Origin: Moheibacter sediminis
Lineage (GTDB): Bacteria > Bacteroidota > Bacteroidia > Flavobacteriales > Weeksellaceae
Direction: 5' to 3'
Length of the DNA stretch: 64,000 nucleotides
Assembly: GCF_900176425.1 (NCBI RefSeq)
Contig: NZ_FWXS01000001.1
Span: 1 to 64,000 of the forward strand
A model generated the notes under the pieces. It was not told where the DNA came from and did not search any database. It saw only the letters and a list, made by a program, of their open reading frames with translations. The position numbers and the translations under genes were made by a program. Positions 9,260 through 16,524 of the stretch are shown here, piece after piece (positions within the stretch are counted from its first letter, which is position 1; each line of letters begins with the position of its first letter).

Positions 9260-10781
9260 CATCATTATCATCGGAAGTGGATTGGGCGGTTTGGTCTGCG
9301 CCAATATTCTGTGCCGTGAAGGTTACAAAGTTCTTGTGTTGGAAAAAAACCAGCAATTCGGTGGAAATCTTCAGACTTTTTCCCGTGACAAAGTGGTTTT
9401 CGATACCGGTGTTCACTACATCGGTGCACTGCTTCCCGGACAAAATCTGCATAAATATTTCCATTATCTAGGAATTGCAGACCAACTCAAAATCCAGCAA
9501 ATGGATTTAGATGGATTTGATTTGGTAACTTTTGATGAAGACGAAAATGAATATCCATACGCACAGGGTACTGAAAATTTTGTCCATCAATTGTCTCTAT
9601 TTTTCCCGGAAGAAAAAGAAAGTATCCGTCGATATGTTTCTAAAATGAAAGAAGTTTGTGATAGTTTTCCGCTTTACAGATTGGATGCAGATGTTGATTA
9701 TCTCTCAAAGGAAGAAATCATTCCACTGAAAGCGAGCGAAATAATCAACAGCATTACCGAAAACGAAAAATTGCGTGCGATACTTGCCGGAACTAATTTT
9801 TTGTATGCGGGAATCAAAGACAAAACTCCTTTTTACGTGCATGCGCTTTCGATCAATTCTTACATTGAAAGTTCTTGGAGGTGCTTGAATGGCGGAAGTC
9901 AGATTTCGAAACAACTGATCAAGCAAATTCGGAATTTAGGCGGATCAGTATTGAAACACAAGGAAGTAGATTCATTTGAAATCAAAGATGGTGAAGTGGA
10001 AGCAGTTACCACAAAAGATGGATTTACTTATAAAGGTAAACAGTTCATTTCCAACATTGATCCGAAAAAAACCATGTCTTTGATTAAAGGTTTTCCCATC
10101 AGAAAATCTTATTTGAGAAGAATCAAGGAATCAGAAGATACAATCTCATCATTCAGTTTGTACATCACTTTGAAACCGGAGTCTTTTCCTTATCTGAACA
10201 AAAATTATTACCATTACAAAAACGAATCAAAAGTCTGGGACAGTATCAATTACAAGCCTGAAAATTGGCCAGAAAGTTACATGGTTTCGTTTAATACGAA
10301 AAATGAAAATGATATCTGGACGGATGGTATAAGTGTTTTGACGTACATGCGTTACGAAGAAGTGAAACAATGGGAAAATTCGTTTAATACCGTTGCAGAA
10401 AAAGATTACAGAGGAGATGAATATGAAAAGTTCAAAGCAGAAAAAACGGAGATTTTATTGAATGAATTGGAGAAAAAATTTCCGAATCTGAGAGAATGTA
10501 TTCTTTCCACTTATGTTGCGACACCATTAACTTACCGCGACTACATCGGTAGTGAAACAGGCTGTATGTATGGGTTTGTGAAAGATGCAAATTCGCCTTT
10601 GAAAACTTATCTTTCCCCTAAAACGAAAATCAAAAATTTGTTTCTGACAGGACAAAGCATTAATATGCACGGAATTTTGGGTGTAACTATTAGCGCAGTT
10701 TTGACTTGTTCGGAATTTGTGGGGAGAAAAGAGTTATTGGATAACATTAATCTGGCTTATCATCAAAAATTCAACCTTTAA
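9243..10781 (+). CDS. CrtI/phytoene desaturase-like FAD-dependent oxidoreductase
   Basis: A 512-residue flavoprotein with the dinucleotide-binding motif G-S-G-L-G-G at residues 11-16, an acidic ribose-binding residue at the end of the second strand (L-V-L-E-K), and the NAD(P)/FAD amine-oxidase fold seen in phytoene desaturases, CrtO and retinol saturases. A C-terminal FAD-contact segment precedes the H-G-I-L-G-V-T-I-S stretch. The start overlaps the end of the MMPL/acyltransferase/methyltransferase gene by 17 nt, so the two are translationally coupled. That pairing suggests it desaturates or reduces a polyene or isoprenoid-like lipid handled by the transporter. Substrate unknown. Confidence 0.83.
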   Translation: MQEEFDIIIIGSGLGGLVCANILCREGYKVLVLEKNQQFGGNLQTFSRDKVVFDTGVHYIGALLPGQNLHKYFHYLGIADQLKIQQMDLDGFDLVTFDEDENEYPYAQGTENFVHQLSLFFPEEKESIRRYVSKMKEVCDSFPLYRLDADVDYLSKEEIIPLKASEIINSITENEKLRAILAGTNFLYAGIKDKTPFYVHALSINSYIESSWRCLNGGSQISKQLIKQIRNLGGSVLKHKEVDSFEIKDGEVEAVTTKDGFTYKGKQFISNIDPKKTMSLIKGFPIRKSYLRRIKESEDTISSFSLYITLKPESFPYLNKNYYHYKNESKVWDSINYKPENWPESYMVSFNTKNENDIWTDGISVLTYMRYEEVKQWENSFNTVAEKDYRGDEYEKFKAEKTEILLNELEKKFPNLRECILSTYVATPLTYRDYIGSETGCMYGFVKDANSPLKTYLSPKTKIKNLFLTGQSINMHGILGVTISAVLTCSEFVGRKELLDNINLAYHQKFNL

Positions 10782-10798
10782 TACTTAAAAATATTTTC

Positions 10799-11158
10799 AT
10801 GGAAAAAGTTAATATAGAAGAAAAATTATCCTTGTTTTCGGAGCATTGGTCTCCAAAAATTCTAGGTGAATTGAATGGTCAACATGTCAAAATTGCTAAA
10901 TTTCTTGGAGAATTTACATGGCATAAACATGATCATGAAGACGAAATGTTTTATGTAATAAACGGAAATTTAAAAATAGAGTTTCGTGATAAAACTGTAG
11001 AATTATCTGCAGGCGAATTTTTAATCGTAACAAAAGGCACTGAACATAAACCTGTTGCAGAGAAAGAAGTTTCTGTAATGCTCTTCGAGCCTGCAACTAC
11101 CTTAAATACAGGAAATGTTGAAAATGAATTAACCAAAAAGAACTTAGAAAGTTTGTAG
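10799..11158 (+). CDS. Small cupin-domain protein
   Basis: A 119-residue single-domain cupin. Motif 1 is visible as H-K-H-D-H-E-D-E ... G (residues of about 41-56), which supplies the His/His/Glu metal ligands. Motif 2 follows as G-E-F-L-I-V-T-K-G-T-E-H-K-P. Such stand-alone cupins bind a divalent metal; functions range from isomerases to sensors, so none is assigned. It follows the FAD oxidoreductase by 17 nt on the same strand and probably belongs to that transcript. It converges with manC. Confidence 0.82.
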   Translation: MEKVNIEEKLSLFSEHWSPKILGELNGQHVKIAKFLGEFTWHKHDHEDEMFYVINGNLKIEFRDKTVELSAGEFLIVTKGTEHKPVAEKEVSVMLFEPATTLNTGNVENELTKKNLESL

Positions 11159-11167
11159 AAATTAAAA

Positions 11168-12253
11168 TCAAGTAAACTGTTCTCCTTTGTTCAACTTCAA
11201 ATCGCTCACAAAAGTTTTAATCGTTTGGTCTTTGTCCATCGGACAGATTAAAAGTGCATTTTCAGTATCGACTACGATGTAATTTTCTAGACCATCAACA
11301 ATTACAGCTTTATTTTGACTCGTGTAAATCAATGAATTTTTGGTGTTATAAGTCAAAATCGGTTTGCCTCTTTTGATATTTTTTTGCTTGTCTTTTTCTG
11401 AATTTTCATACAAAGATTTCCATGTTCCCAAATCTGACCAACCAAAAGAAGAAGGTATAACGTAAACATTTTCAGCCTTTTCCATGATTCCATTGTCGAT
11501 AGAAATAAACTGAACGGTTCCGTAAACTCTTCTCATTTCTTCAATTCCTTCAGATGAAGAAAGCATTTTTTTGATGGTTTTGAATGAATCATACATGTCT
11601 GGCAAATTCTCTTTGAAAGATTTCAAAATTGTTTGTACGTGCCATATGAAAATTCCCGCATTCCATAAAAATTCGCCGGATTTATAAAAAACTTCAGCTA
11701 ATTCGATTCCGGGTTTTTCGGTAAACGTTTTTACTTTTTTAAGTTCGCTGTCATTTTCTTCGTCTTCGATAAATTGGATATAGCCATAACCCGTATCTGG
11801 TCTCGTCGGCTGGATTCCAAGCGTGATTAATTTTTCTTCTTTTGCAGATTCTTCCAATGCAAAATTTAATTTTTCAATGAAAACCTTTTCATCCAAAATC
11901 ACATGATCTGAAGGAGCAACTACGATTCTTGCTTCAGGATTTTTTTCATTGATGAGCATCGCCGCATAAAGATTACATGGCGCGGTATTCATACCCATTG
12001 GTTCGGCAATTACCTGTTCTGAAGAAAGTTTCGGCAACTGTTCCAGCGTCAAATCTACGTATTCATCCAATGTTACTACATAAATTTGATCTTGCGGAAT
12101 GATTTTCACCAAACGGTCAAATGTCTGTTGCAAAAAAGTCCTGCCTGTACCTAATATATCGTGAAACTGTTTAGGGTAAGAAGTCGTGCTCAGAGGCCAA
12201 AATCTTGAACCTACACCACCTGCCATAATCACTGCGAAGTTATTGTTTTTCAT
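11168..12253 (-). CDS. manC: Mannose-1-phosphate guanylyltransferase
   Basis: A 361-residue nucleotidyltransferase that makes GDP-mannose from mannose-1-phosphate and GTP for surface glycans. The signature A-G-G-V-G-S-R-F-W-P-L-S near residues 11-22 and P-K-Q-F just after it are the nucleotide-binding and catalytic segments. It lacks the C-terminal phosphomannose isomerase cupin of bifunctional enzymes. I place the start at the ATG at 12253, not the TTG one codon upstream. That ATG shares its A with the TGA of the SprT-like gene (TGATG), so the two are coupled. Confidence 0.9.
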   Translation of the reverse strand: MKNNNFAVIMAGGVGSRFWPLSTTSYPKQFHDILGTGRTFLQQTFDRLVKIIPQDQIYVVTLDEYVDLTLEQLPKLSSEQVIAEPMGMNTAPCNLYAAMLINEKNPEARIVVAPSDHVILDEKVFIEKLNFALEESAKEEKLITLGIQPTRPDTGYGYIQFIEDEENDSELKKVKTFTEKPGIELAEVFYKSGEFLWNAGIFIWHVQTILKSFKENLPDMYDSFKTIKKMLSSSEGIEEMRRVYGTVQFISIDNGIMEKAENVYVIPSSFGWSDLGTWKSLYENSEKDKQKNIKRGKPILTYNTKNSLIYTSQNKAVIVDGLENYIVVDTENALLICPMDKDQTIKTFVSDLKLNKGEQFT

Positions 12254-12846
12254 CAATCAAAAATTTCATCTGCAATTGCACTTCCGCTTACCGTGTACAA
12301 TTTTCCGGTTTGAATTTCCTTACAAAGATACCGTATTTTTCGTTTTTTTCCTCGTTCAAAAATTCTTTTCCCCAATCTGAATTTTTGGTTTTCCATCAGA
12401 TTTTCTATGCGTTTGGACTCATCTTGTTCGATTTGAAATAAATTATTCATCAAAATTTTATCTGCATTCAAACTCGCTTTCGGTCGGACTGCATGTCTGT
12501 AAATTACTGGTCTTAACTCTTCAGGATAAACTTCAATAGATTCCAATAATAATTTTCCAAAAGTGAGTTTCCATTCCATTCCATGAGATTTCACACTTGA
12601 TGAAAATTTAACCCTGACGAGCAGATGAGCGATTTCGTGTGTGAGCACAAAAAAGAAAGCTTCGGACGAAATGTCTTTGTTGACGGTAATCTCATGGGCA
12701 TTGAATTCTCTTAAAAACCTGTAGTCGCCCAATTTGGTTTTGCGTGTATTTCTGATTTTGATTGTTAAATTTTCATTGTCTACCCATTTATTCACAAAAG
12801 TCAAAGCATCATGGGGAAGAAATGATTCAAAATGTTTGGATTTCAT
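12253..12846 (-). CDS. SprT-like zinc metalloprotease-domain protein
   Basis: A 197-residue SprT-like protein. The zinc-binding H-E-x-x-H is at residues 70-74 (H-E-I-A-H), with a downstream H-G-M-E-W segment (H88) as the likely third ligand. The C-terminal part is basic. Relatives include SPRTN, which cuts DNA-protein crosslinks, but bacterial SprT-like proteins are mostly uncharacterised. Its stop overlaps the manC start, an odd pairing of functions. It is divergent from mlaE with about 50 bp between the starts. Confidence 0.83.
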   Translation of the reverse strand: MKSKHFESFLPHDALTFVNKWVDNENLTIKIRNTRKTKLGDYRFLREFNAHEITVNKDISSEAFFFVLTHEIAHLLVRVKFSSSVKSHGMEWKLTFGKLLLESIEVYPEELRPVIYRHAVRPKASLNADKILMNNLFQIEQDESKRIENLMENQKFRLGKRIFERGKKRKIRYLCKEIQTGKLYTVSGSAIADEIFD

Positions 12847-12883
12847 TAACGCAAGATAAAAAACTTACTCAGAAAAAAAATCC

Positions 12884-12891
12884 TAATTTTG
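12884..12891 (+). promoter_or_regulatory. -7 promoter element (TAATTTTG) giving a near-leaderless mlaE mRNA
   Basis: Exact TAnnTTTG match separated by only 5 nt from the ATG at 12897. This spacing decides the mlaE start and predicts transcription starting at or next to the start codon. Confidence 0.65.
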
Positions 12892-12896
12892 CAACC

Positions 12897-13646
12897 ATGT
12901 TGAAACTATTAGGGTTCATAGGTGCATACTTCATTTTTCTCGGAAAAGTTTTTAAAAAGCCACAGGGATTTAAAGTATTTTGGAAGCTCGTGATGCGTGA
13001 AATTTATGATTTGGGAATGAGTTCCGTGGGGCTTGTTGCTTTCATTTCACTATTTATGGGTGCCGTAACGGCGATCCAGATGGCACAAAATTTTCAGGGA
13101 GCGGACATTCCGGTTCCGGATTATTATATTTCTTATGCCACGAAAATGGTATTGATTCTGGAATTCTCCCCGACAATTATTTCCTTAATTCTTGCAGGAA
13201 AAGTTGGCTCATATATTGCATCGAGTATCGGAACGATGAGAGTTACTGAACAAATCGACGCTTTGGATGTAATGGGAATCAATGCGCCCTCGTTTTTGGT
13301 GCAGCCTAAAATCATCGCAGCTGTATTTTTCAATCCGATTTTGATTATGATTAGTATCGGAATGGGATTGGTCGGCGGATATTTAATTGGAGAAGCGACA
13401 CAAATGTGGTCAACTTCAGATTATGTCATTGGTTTACAAATGCCTATGGCTGGAAAGATGTTTATCTATACTTTTGTAAAAACAATTGTTTTCGCATTTA
13501 TCATCGCGACGCTTCCGGCTTATTACGGTTATTATGTAAAAGGTGGTTCGTTGGAAGTTGGTCGCTCCAGTACTTCTGCTGTTGTTTGGACTTCGGTGAT
13601 TATAATCATTATGAATTTAATTCTAACACAAACGATCCTTAGCTGA
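12897..13646 (+). CDS. mlaE: MlaE-family ABC transporter permease
   Basis: A 249-residue integral membrane permease of the MlaE family, part of the ABC system that moves phospholipids between the inner and outer membrane. Five or so hydrophobic segments are visible, with the conserved E-F-S-P-T region and the G-x-Y-I-A-S-S-I-G-T-M-x-V-x-E-Q-I-D-A-L coupling helix that contacts the ATPase. An upstream extension in frame would begin inside the SprT-like gene and cross the TAATTTTG promoter, so it is rejected. The stop overlaps the mlaF start (TGATG). The MCE-domain partner MlaD is not encoded next door. Confidence 0.9.
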   Translation: MLKLLGFIGAYFIFLGKVFKKPQGFKVFWKLVMREIYDLGMSSVGLVAFISLFMGAVTAIQMAQNFQGADIPVPDYYISYATKMVLILEFSPTIISLILAGKVGSYIASSIGTMRVTEQIDALDVMGINAPSFLVQPKIIAAVFFNPILIMISIGMGLVGGYLIGEATQMWSTSDYVIGLQMPMAGKMFIYTFVKTIVFAFIIATLPAYYGYYVKGGSLEVGRSSTSAVVWTSVIIIIMNLILTQTILS

Positions 13647-14434
13647 TGATAGAAATAAAAAATCTAAAAAAATCGTTTGACGATATAGAGGTTCTCAAAG
13701 GAATTTCAACCACTTTCGAAACGGGAAAAACAAATTTGATCATCGGACAAAGTGGTTCGGGAAAAACAGTTCTTTTGAAATGTTTGACGGGATTGATAAC
13801 GCCTTCATCCGGAGAAGTTTTATTTGACGGAAACGATACGACGAAATACAATTTTCAGCAAAGACAGGAATTGAGAGGTGAAATCGGAACGGTTTTCCAG
13901 GGAAGTGCCTTGTTTGATTCTATGACGGTTTTGGAAAATGTAAGATTTCCGCTGGAGATGTTTTCAAAACTTTCCATGCGTGAAATGAACAAAAGGGCAG
14001 AAGAAGTTTTGGAAAGAGTAAATTTAACCAAAGAATCATTTACCAAGTTCCCAGCTGAAATTTCGGGAGGAATGCAAAAACGGGTCGCAATTGCACGTGC
14101 GGTTGTAAACAAACCGAAATATCTGTTTGCCGACGAACCCAATTCAGGATTAGATCCAAAAACTTCGATGGTCATTGATCAATTGTTGCACGAACTAACA
14201 GTGGAATACAACACTACCACCATCATCAATACCCACGACATGAACTCTGTGATGGAAATCGGTGAGAACATTCTTTTCCTAAAAGGTGGATTCAAAGAAT
14301 GGGAAGGTGATAAAAATGAAATTTTGACTGCGGACAATGAAGCGGTCATCGATTTCGTTTATTCATCAAAGTTATTTACGAAGCTTCGAGAAGTTTTATT
14401 GAAAGAAAAATCTAATTCAACAAATAAATTCTAA
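13646..14434 (+). CDS. mlaF: MlaF-family ABC transporter ATP-binding protein
   Basis: A 262-residue ABC ATPase, the energising subunit for MlaE. Walker A is G-Q-S-G-S-G-K-T at 34-41, the signature is I-S-G-G-M-Q-K-R, and Walker B is L-F-A-D-E-P followed by N-S-G-L-D-P and the switch histidine in N-T-H-D. The Met-Gln variant of the signature loop fits MlaF. It is translationally coupled to mlaE. Confidence 0.92.
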   Translation: MIEIKNLKKSFDDIEVLKGISTTFETGKTNLIIGQSGSGKTVLLKCLTGLITPSSGEVLFDGNDTTKYNFQQRQELRGEIGTVFQGSALFDSMTVLENVRFPLEMFSKLSMREMNKRAEEVLERVNLTKESFTKFPAEISGGMQKRVAIARAVVNKPKYLFADEPNSGLDPKTSMVIDQLLHELTVEYNTTTIINTHDMNSVMEIGENILFLKGGFKEWEGDKNEILTADNEAVIDFVYSSKLFTKLREVLLKEKSNSTNKF

Positions 14435-14478
14435 AAATTATGAAATTGAAGATTTGCGAACACAAAAAACAAATAAAC

Positions 14479-15093
14479 ATGAATGTGAGAAAAAAATTAA
14501 TGTTATTGGGATTTTCCCTTTTTGCAATCAACACTTTTGCACAAACTGTAGATTTCGGTCTGAAAGTGGGTATGGTTTATAATGCCGACAAAGGTGCTTT
14601 CAAAGCATTAAATGGCGCTATAGATGAAAAAGGCAAGGGGTCTGTAGGTTTTCAGGGTGGAGCGATGGTAAGAATAAAAGCTGGCGGAATTTATGTACAG
14701 CCGGAATTACTCTATACTGCTTTTAAAAATGAATTTGAAGAAGCTGGAGAAACTATTGATGTGAAAAAAAGCCGTTTGGACATCCCTGTAAACATCGGTA
14801 AGACGTTTGCAATGGGACTGGTTCAAATCCAAACTGGACCGGTTTTTTCATTGAACTTCGAAGATACAATCGATTCTGACGGAATCAATTTTCCTGATGC
14901 AACGGAACGTGACGAAATCGGCTTGGGATGGCAAATCGGAACGGGTGTAAATTTGAAAGGATTGAACATTGACTTGCGTTATGAGTTTGGTTTAAATAAA
15001 AATATTACGAAATACAACATCGCAGGAGCAGGCGAATTTCAAACGGAAAACCGTTCAAATTTGTTGAACCTTTCGGTTGGATATTTCTTCTAA
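14479..15093 (+). CDS. Outer-membrane beta-barrel protein (PorT-like family)
   Basis: A 204-residue predicted small outer-membrane barrel. I start it at 14479, which gives a clean signal peptide (basic N-terminus, hydrophobic core, cleavage near A-Q). An earlier in-frame ATG at 14440 would add 13 non-signal residues. The mature part has G-rich alternating strands and ends in an aromatic residue (Y-F-F), as outer-membrane barrels do. It follows mlaF by 44 nt and may ride on that transcript, but a lipid-transport role is not supported by sequence. A strong terminator follows. Confidence 0.78.
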   Translation: MNVRKKLMLLGFSLFAINTFAQTVDFGLKVGMVYNADKGAFKALNGAIDEKGKGSVGFQGGAMVRIKAGGIYVQPELLYTAFKNEFEEAGETIDVKKSRLDIPVNIGKTFAMGLVQIQTGPVFSLNFEDTIDSDGINFPDATERDEIGLGWQIGTGVNLKGLNIDLRYEFGLNKNITKYNIAGAGEFQTENRSNLLNLSVGYFF

Positions 15094-15117
15094 ATTAATT
15101 AGAAATTTAATCATACT

Positions 15118-15155
15118 AATCCTCAGAGAATTATAATTTCTCTGAGGATTTTTAT
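15118..15155 (+). terminator. Intrinsic terminator closing the mla region
   Basis: A 13-bp stem (15118-15130 with 15138-15150, core CCTCAGAGAA) with a 7-nt loop, followed by a T-rich tract. Confidence 0.85.
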
Positions 15156-15174
15156 TTTTACGCTTTTATTTTAG

Positions 15175-15202
15175 TTTGATTTCTTAAAAAACTCTATTTT
15201 TG
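15175..15202 (+). promoter_or_regulatory. Promoter (TTTG ... TATTTTTG) for the TPR protein-ribH operon
   Basis: TTTG at 15175-15178 and TATTTTTG at 15195-15202, 16 nt apart, resemble the Bacteroidota -33/-7 pair. The ATG follows 21 nt later. Confidence 0.6.
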
Positions 15203-15223
15203 CAGACTTGAAATTAAAATAAA

Positions 15224-15928
15224 ATGGCGAAAGCAAATAAAAAACAGGAATATACAACTGAGAAAGTTCTTGACAGCCTCAACGAAACTGCGTACAAAGC
15301 AGAAAATTTCTTCGAAAAAAATTCTAAAATCATCATCGGGGTTTTCGGTGCGATTGCAATCGCTGCCATCGGATATTTTGTTTACCTGAAATATGTGTTG
15401 GAGCCAAAATCTGAACAAGCTTTTACCGAAATGGTTCAGGCAGATGAATATTTCAAACAAGACTCTGTATTGCTTGCATTGAAAGGAAGCCCGGGAAGTT
15501 TCATGGGTTATGAGCAAATTATCGAAAACTATAGCGGAACTGACGGTGCAAACATCGCTCGTTATAAAGCCGGAGTTGCTTATTACAAATTAGGAGATTT
15601 TGCTTCAGCAGTTTCTAATTTGGAAAAATTCAGTACAGATGACAACATTTTGCTTGCGCAGAAAAACGGTATGATCGGAAACGCTTTGGTTAATTCCAAT
15701 AAAATTGCAGAAGGTTTGCCCTATTACGTAAAAGCGGCCGAAGGGACTGAATTGGAAGTTTTGCAAACGGTTTACTACACCAAAGCAGGACAAATCGCAA
15801 TGCAGTTAGGGAAAAATGCTGATGCTTTGAAATATTTCCAGACATTGGCAGATAAATATCCAAATGCAAACAATGGAGAAGTAGAAAAATACATCGAAAG
15901 ATTAAAATACGCTACAGGTGGCAACTGA
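15224..15928 (+). CDS. YfgM-like membrane-anchored TPR protein
   Basis: A 234-residue protein with a charged cytoplasmic N-terminus (1-34), one transmembrane helix (about 36-56), and an extracytoplasmic domain of TPR-like helical hairpins. These include Y-K-A-G-V-A-Y-Y-K-L-G-D-F and A-G-Q-I-A-M-Q-L-G-K-N-A-D-A-L. The layout matches YfgM/tetratricopeptide proteins of Bacteroidota, thought to hold partner proteins at the membrane. The start of ribH lies inside its last codons (11-nt overlap), an arrangement that couples ribH translation to this gene. Confidence 0.8.
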   Translation: MAKANKKQEYTTEKVLDSLNETAYKAENFFEKNSKIIIGVFGAIAIAAIGYFVYLKYVLEPKSEQAFTEMVQADEYFKQDSVLLALKGSPGSFMGYEQIIENYSGTDGANIARYKAGVAYYKLGDFASAVSNLEKFSTDDNILLAQKNGMIGNALVNSNKIAEGLPYYVKAAEGTELEVLQTVYYTKAGQIAMQLGKNADALKYFQTLADKYPNANNGEVEKYIERLKYATGGN

Positions 15929-16394
15929 AAATAAAAATTTATCCAATTACGATAAAACACAACTTCCAAATGCCGAGGCTTCCCGTTTCGGCATTGTTGT
16001 TTCCCAATGGAACAGCCACATTACGCACAATCTGCAGAAAGGCGCAATCGAAACTTTAATTGATTTAGGAGCGAAAGAAGAAAACATTTCTTCGCATGAA
16101 GTTCCGGGAAGCTTTGAATTAATTTATGGTGCAAATCAACTTTGCAAAAGGGGAGAAGTGGATGCTGTAATTGTAATTGGAAGTGTGATTCGCGGTGAAA
16201 CTTCACATTTTGATTATGTGTGTGAGGGCGTGACGCAAGGCATCAAAGACCTCAATATCAAATACAACATTCCGGTTATCTTTTGTGTTTTGACGGACGA
16301 CAACGAGCAGCAATCTCTTGACCGTTCTGGCGGAAAGCACGGAAACAAAGGAGTAGAAGCAGCTGTTGCTGCGGTAATCATGACGAAATTTTAA
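15918..16394 (+). CDS. ribH: 6,7-dimethyl-8-ribityllumazine synthase
   Basis: A 158-residue lumazine synthase, the penultimate step of riboflavin synthesis. It condenses 5-amino-6-ribitylamino-uracil with 3,4-dihydroxy-2-butanone 4-phosphate. Recognisable segments are V-P-G-S-F-E-L, G-S-V-I-R-G-E-T-x-H-F (catalytic His97) and the C-terminal N-K-G-x-E-A-A. The start codon is GTG at 15918, inside the end of the TPR gene. No FMN riboswitch is seen. Riboflavin synthase is encoded about 42 kb away (57650-58237), so the pathway is scattered. Confidence 0.93.
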   Translation: MATENKNLSNYDKTQLPNAEASRFGIVVSQWNSHITHNLQKGAIETLIDLGAKEENISSHEVPGSFELIYGANQLCKRGEVDAVIVIGSVIRGETSHFDYVCEGVTQGIKDLNIKYNIPVIFCVLTDDNEQQSLDRSGGKHGNKGVEAAVAAVIMTKF

Positions 16395-16412
16395 CTAAAA
16401 TTAATTCTAGAA

Positions 16413-16448
16413 AACAAAAAACCTCCGAATTGTTCAGAGGTTTTTTGT
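16413..16448 (+). terminator. Intrinsic terminator after ribH
   Basis: The A-rich arm CAAAAAACCTC pairs with GAGGTTTTTTG around an 11-nt loop, ending in a T run. Confidence 0.8.
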
Positions 16449-16510
16449 TTTGGTTTTCAATCAATTTTTTTATTAATTCAAATTGATTTTAAATTCTACC
16501 ATTAACTTTC

Positions 16511-16518
16511 TACTTTTG
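16511..16518 (+). promoter_or_regulatory. -7 promoter element (TACTTTTG) for mutL
   Basis: Exact TAnnTTTG match 6 nt before the ATG at 16525, which sets the mutL start and predicts a leaderless transcript. Confidence 0.65.
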
Positions 16519-16524
16519 CAACCT

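Noticed and set aside
12762-12896. Longer N-terminus for MlaE
   Set aside because: The extension would read through the divergent SprT-like gene's start and the TAATTTTG promoter, and would add 45 residues absent from the family.
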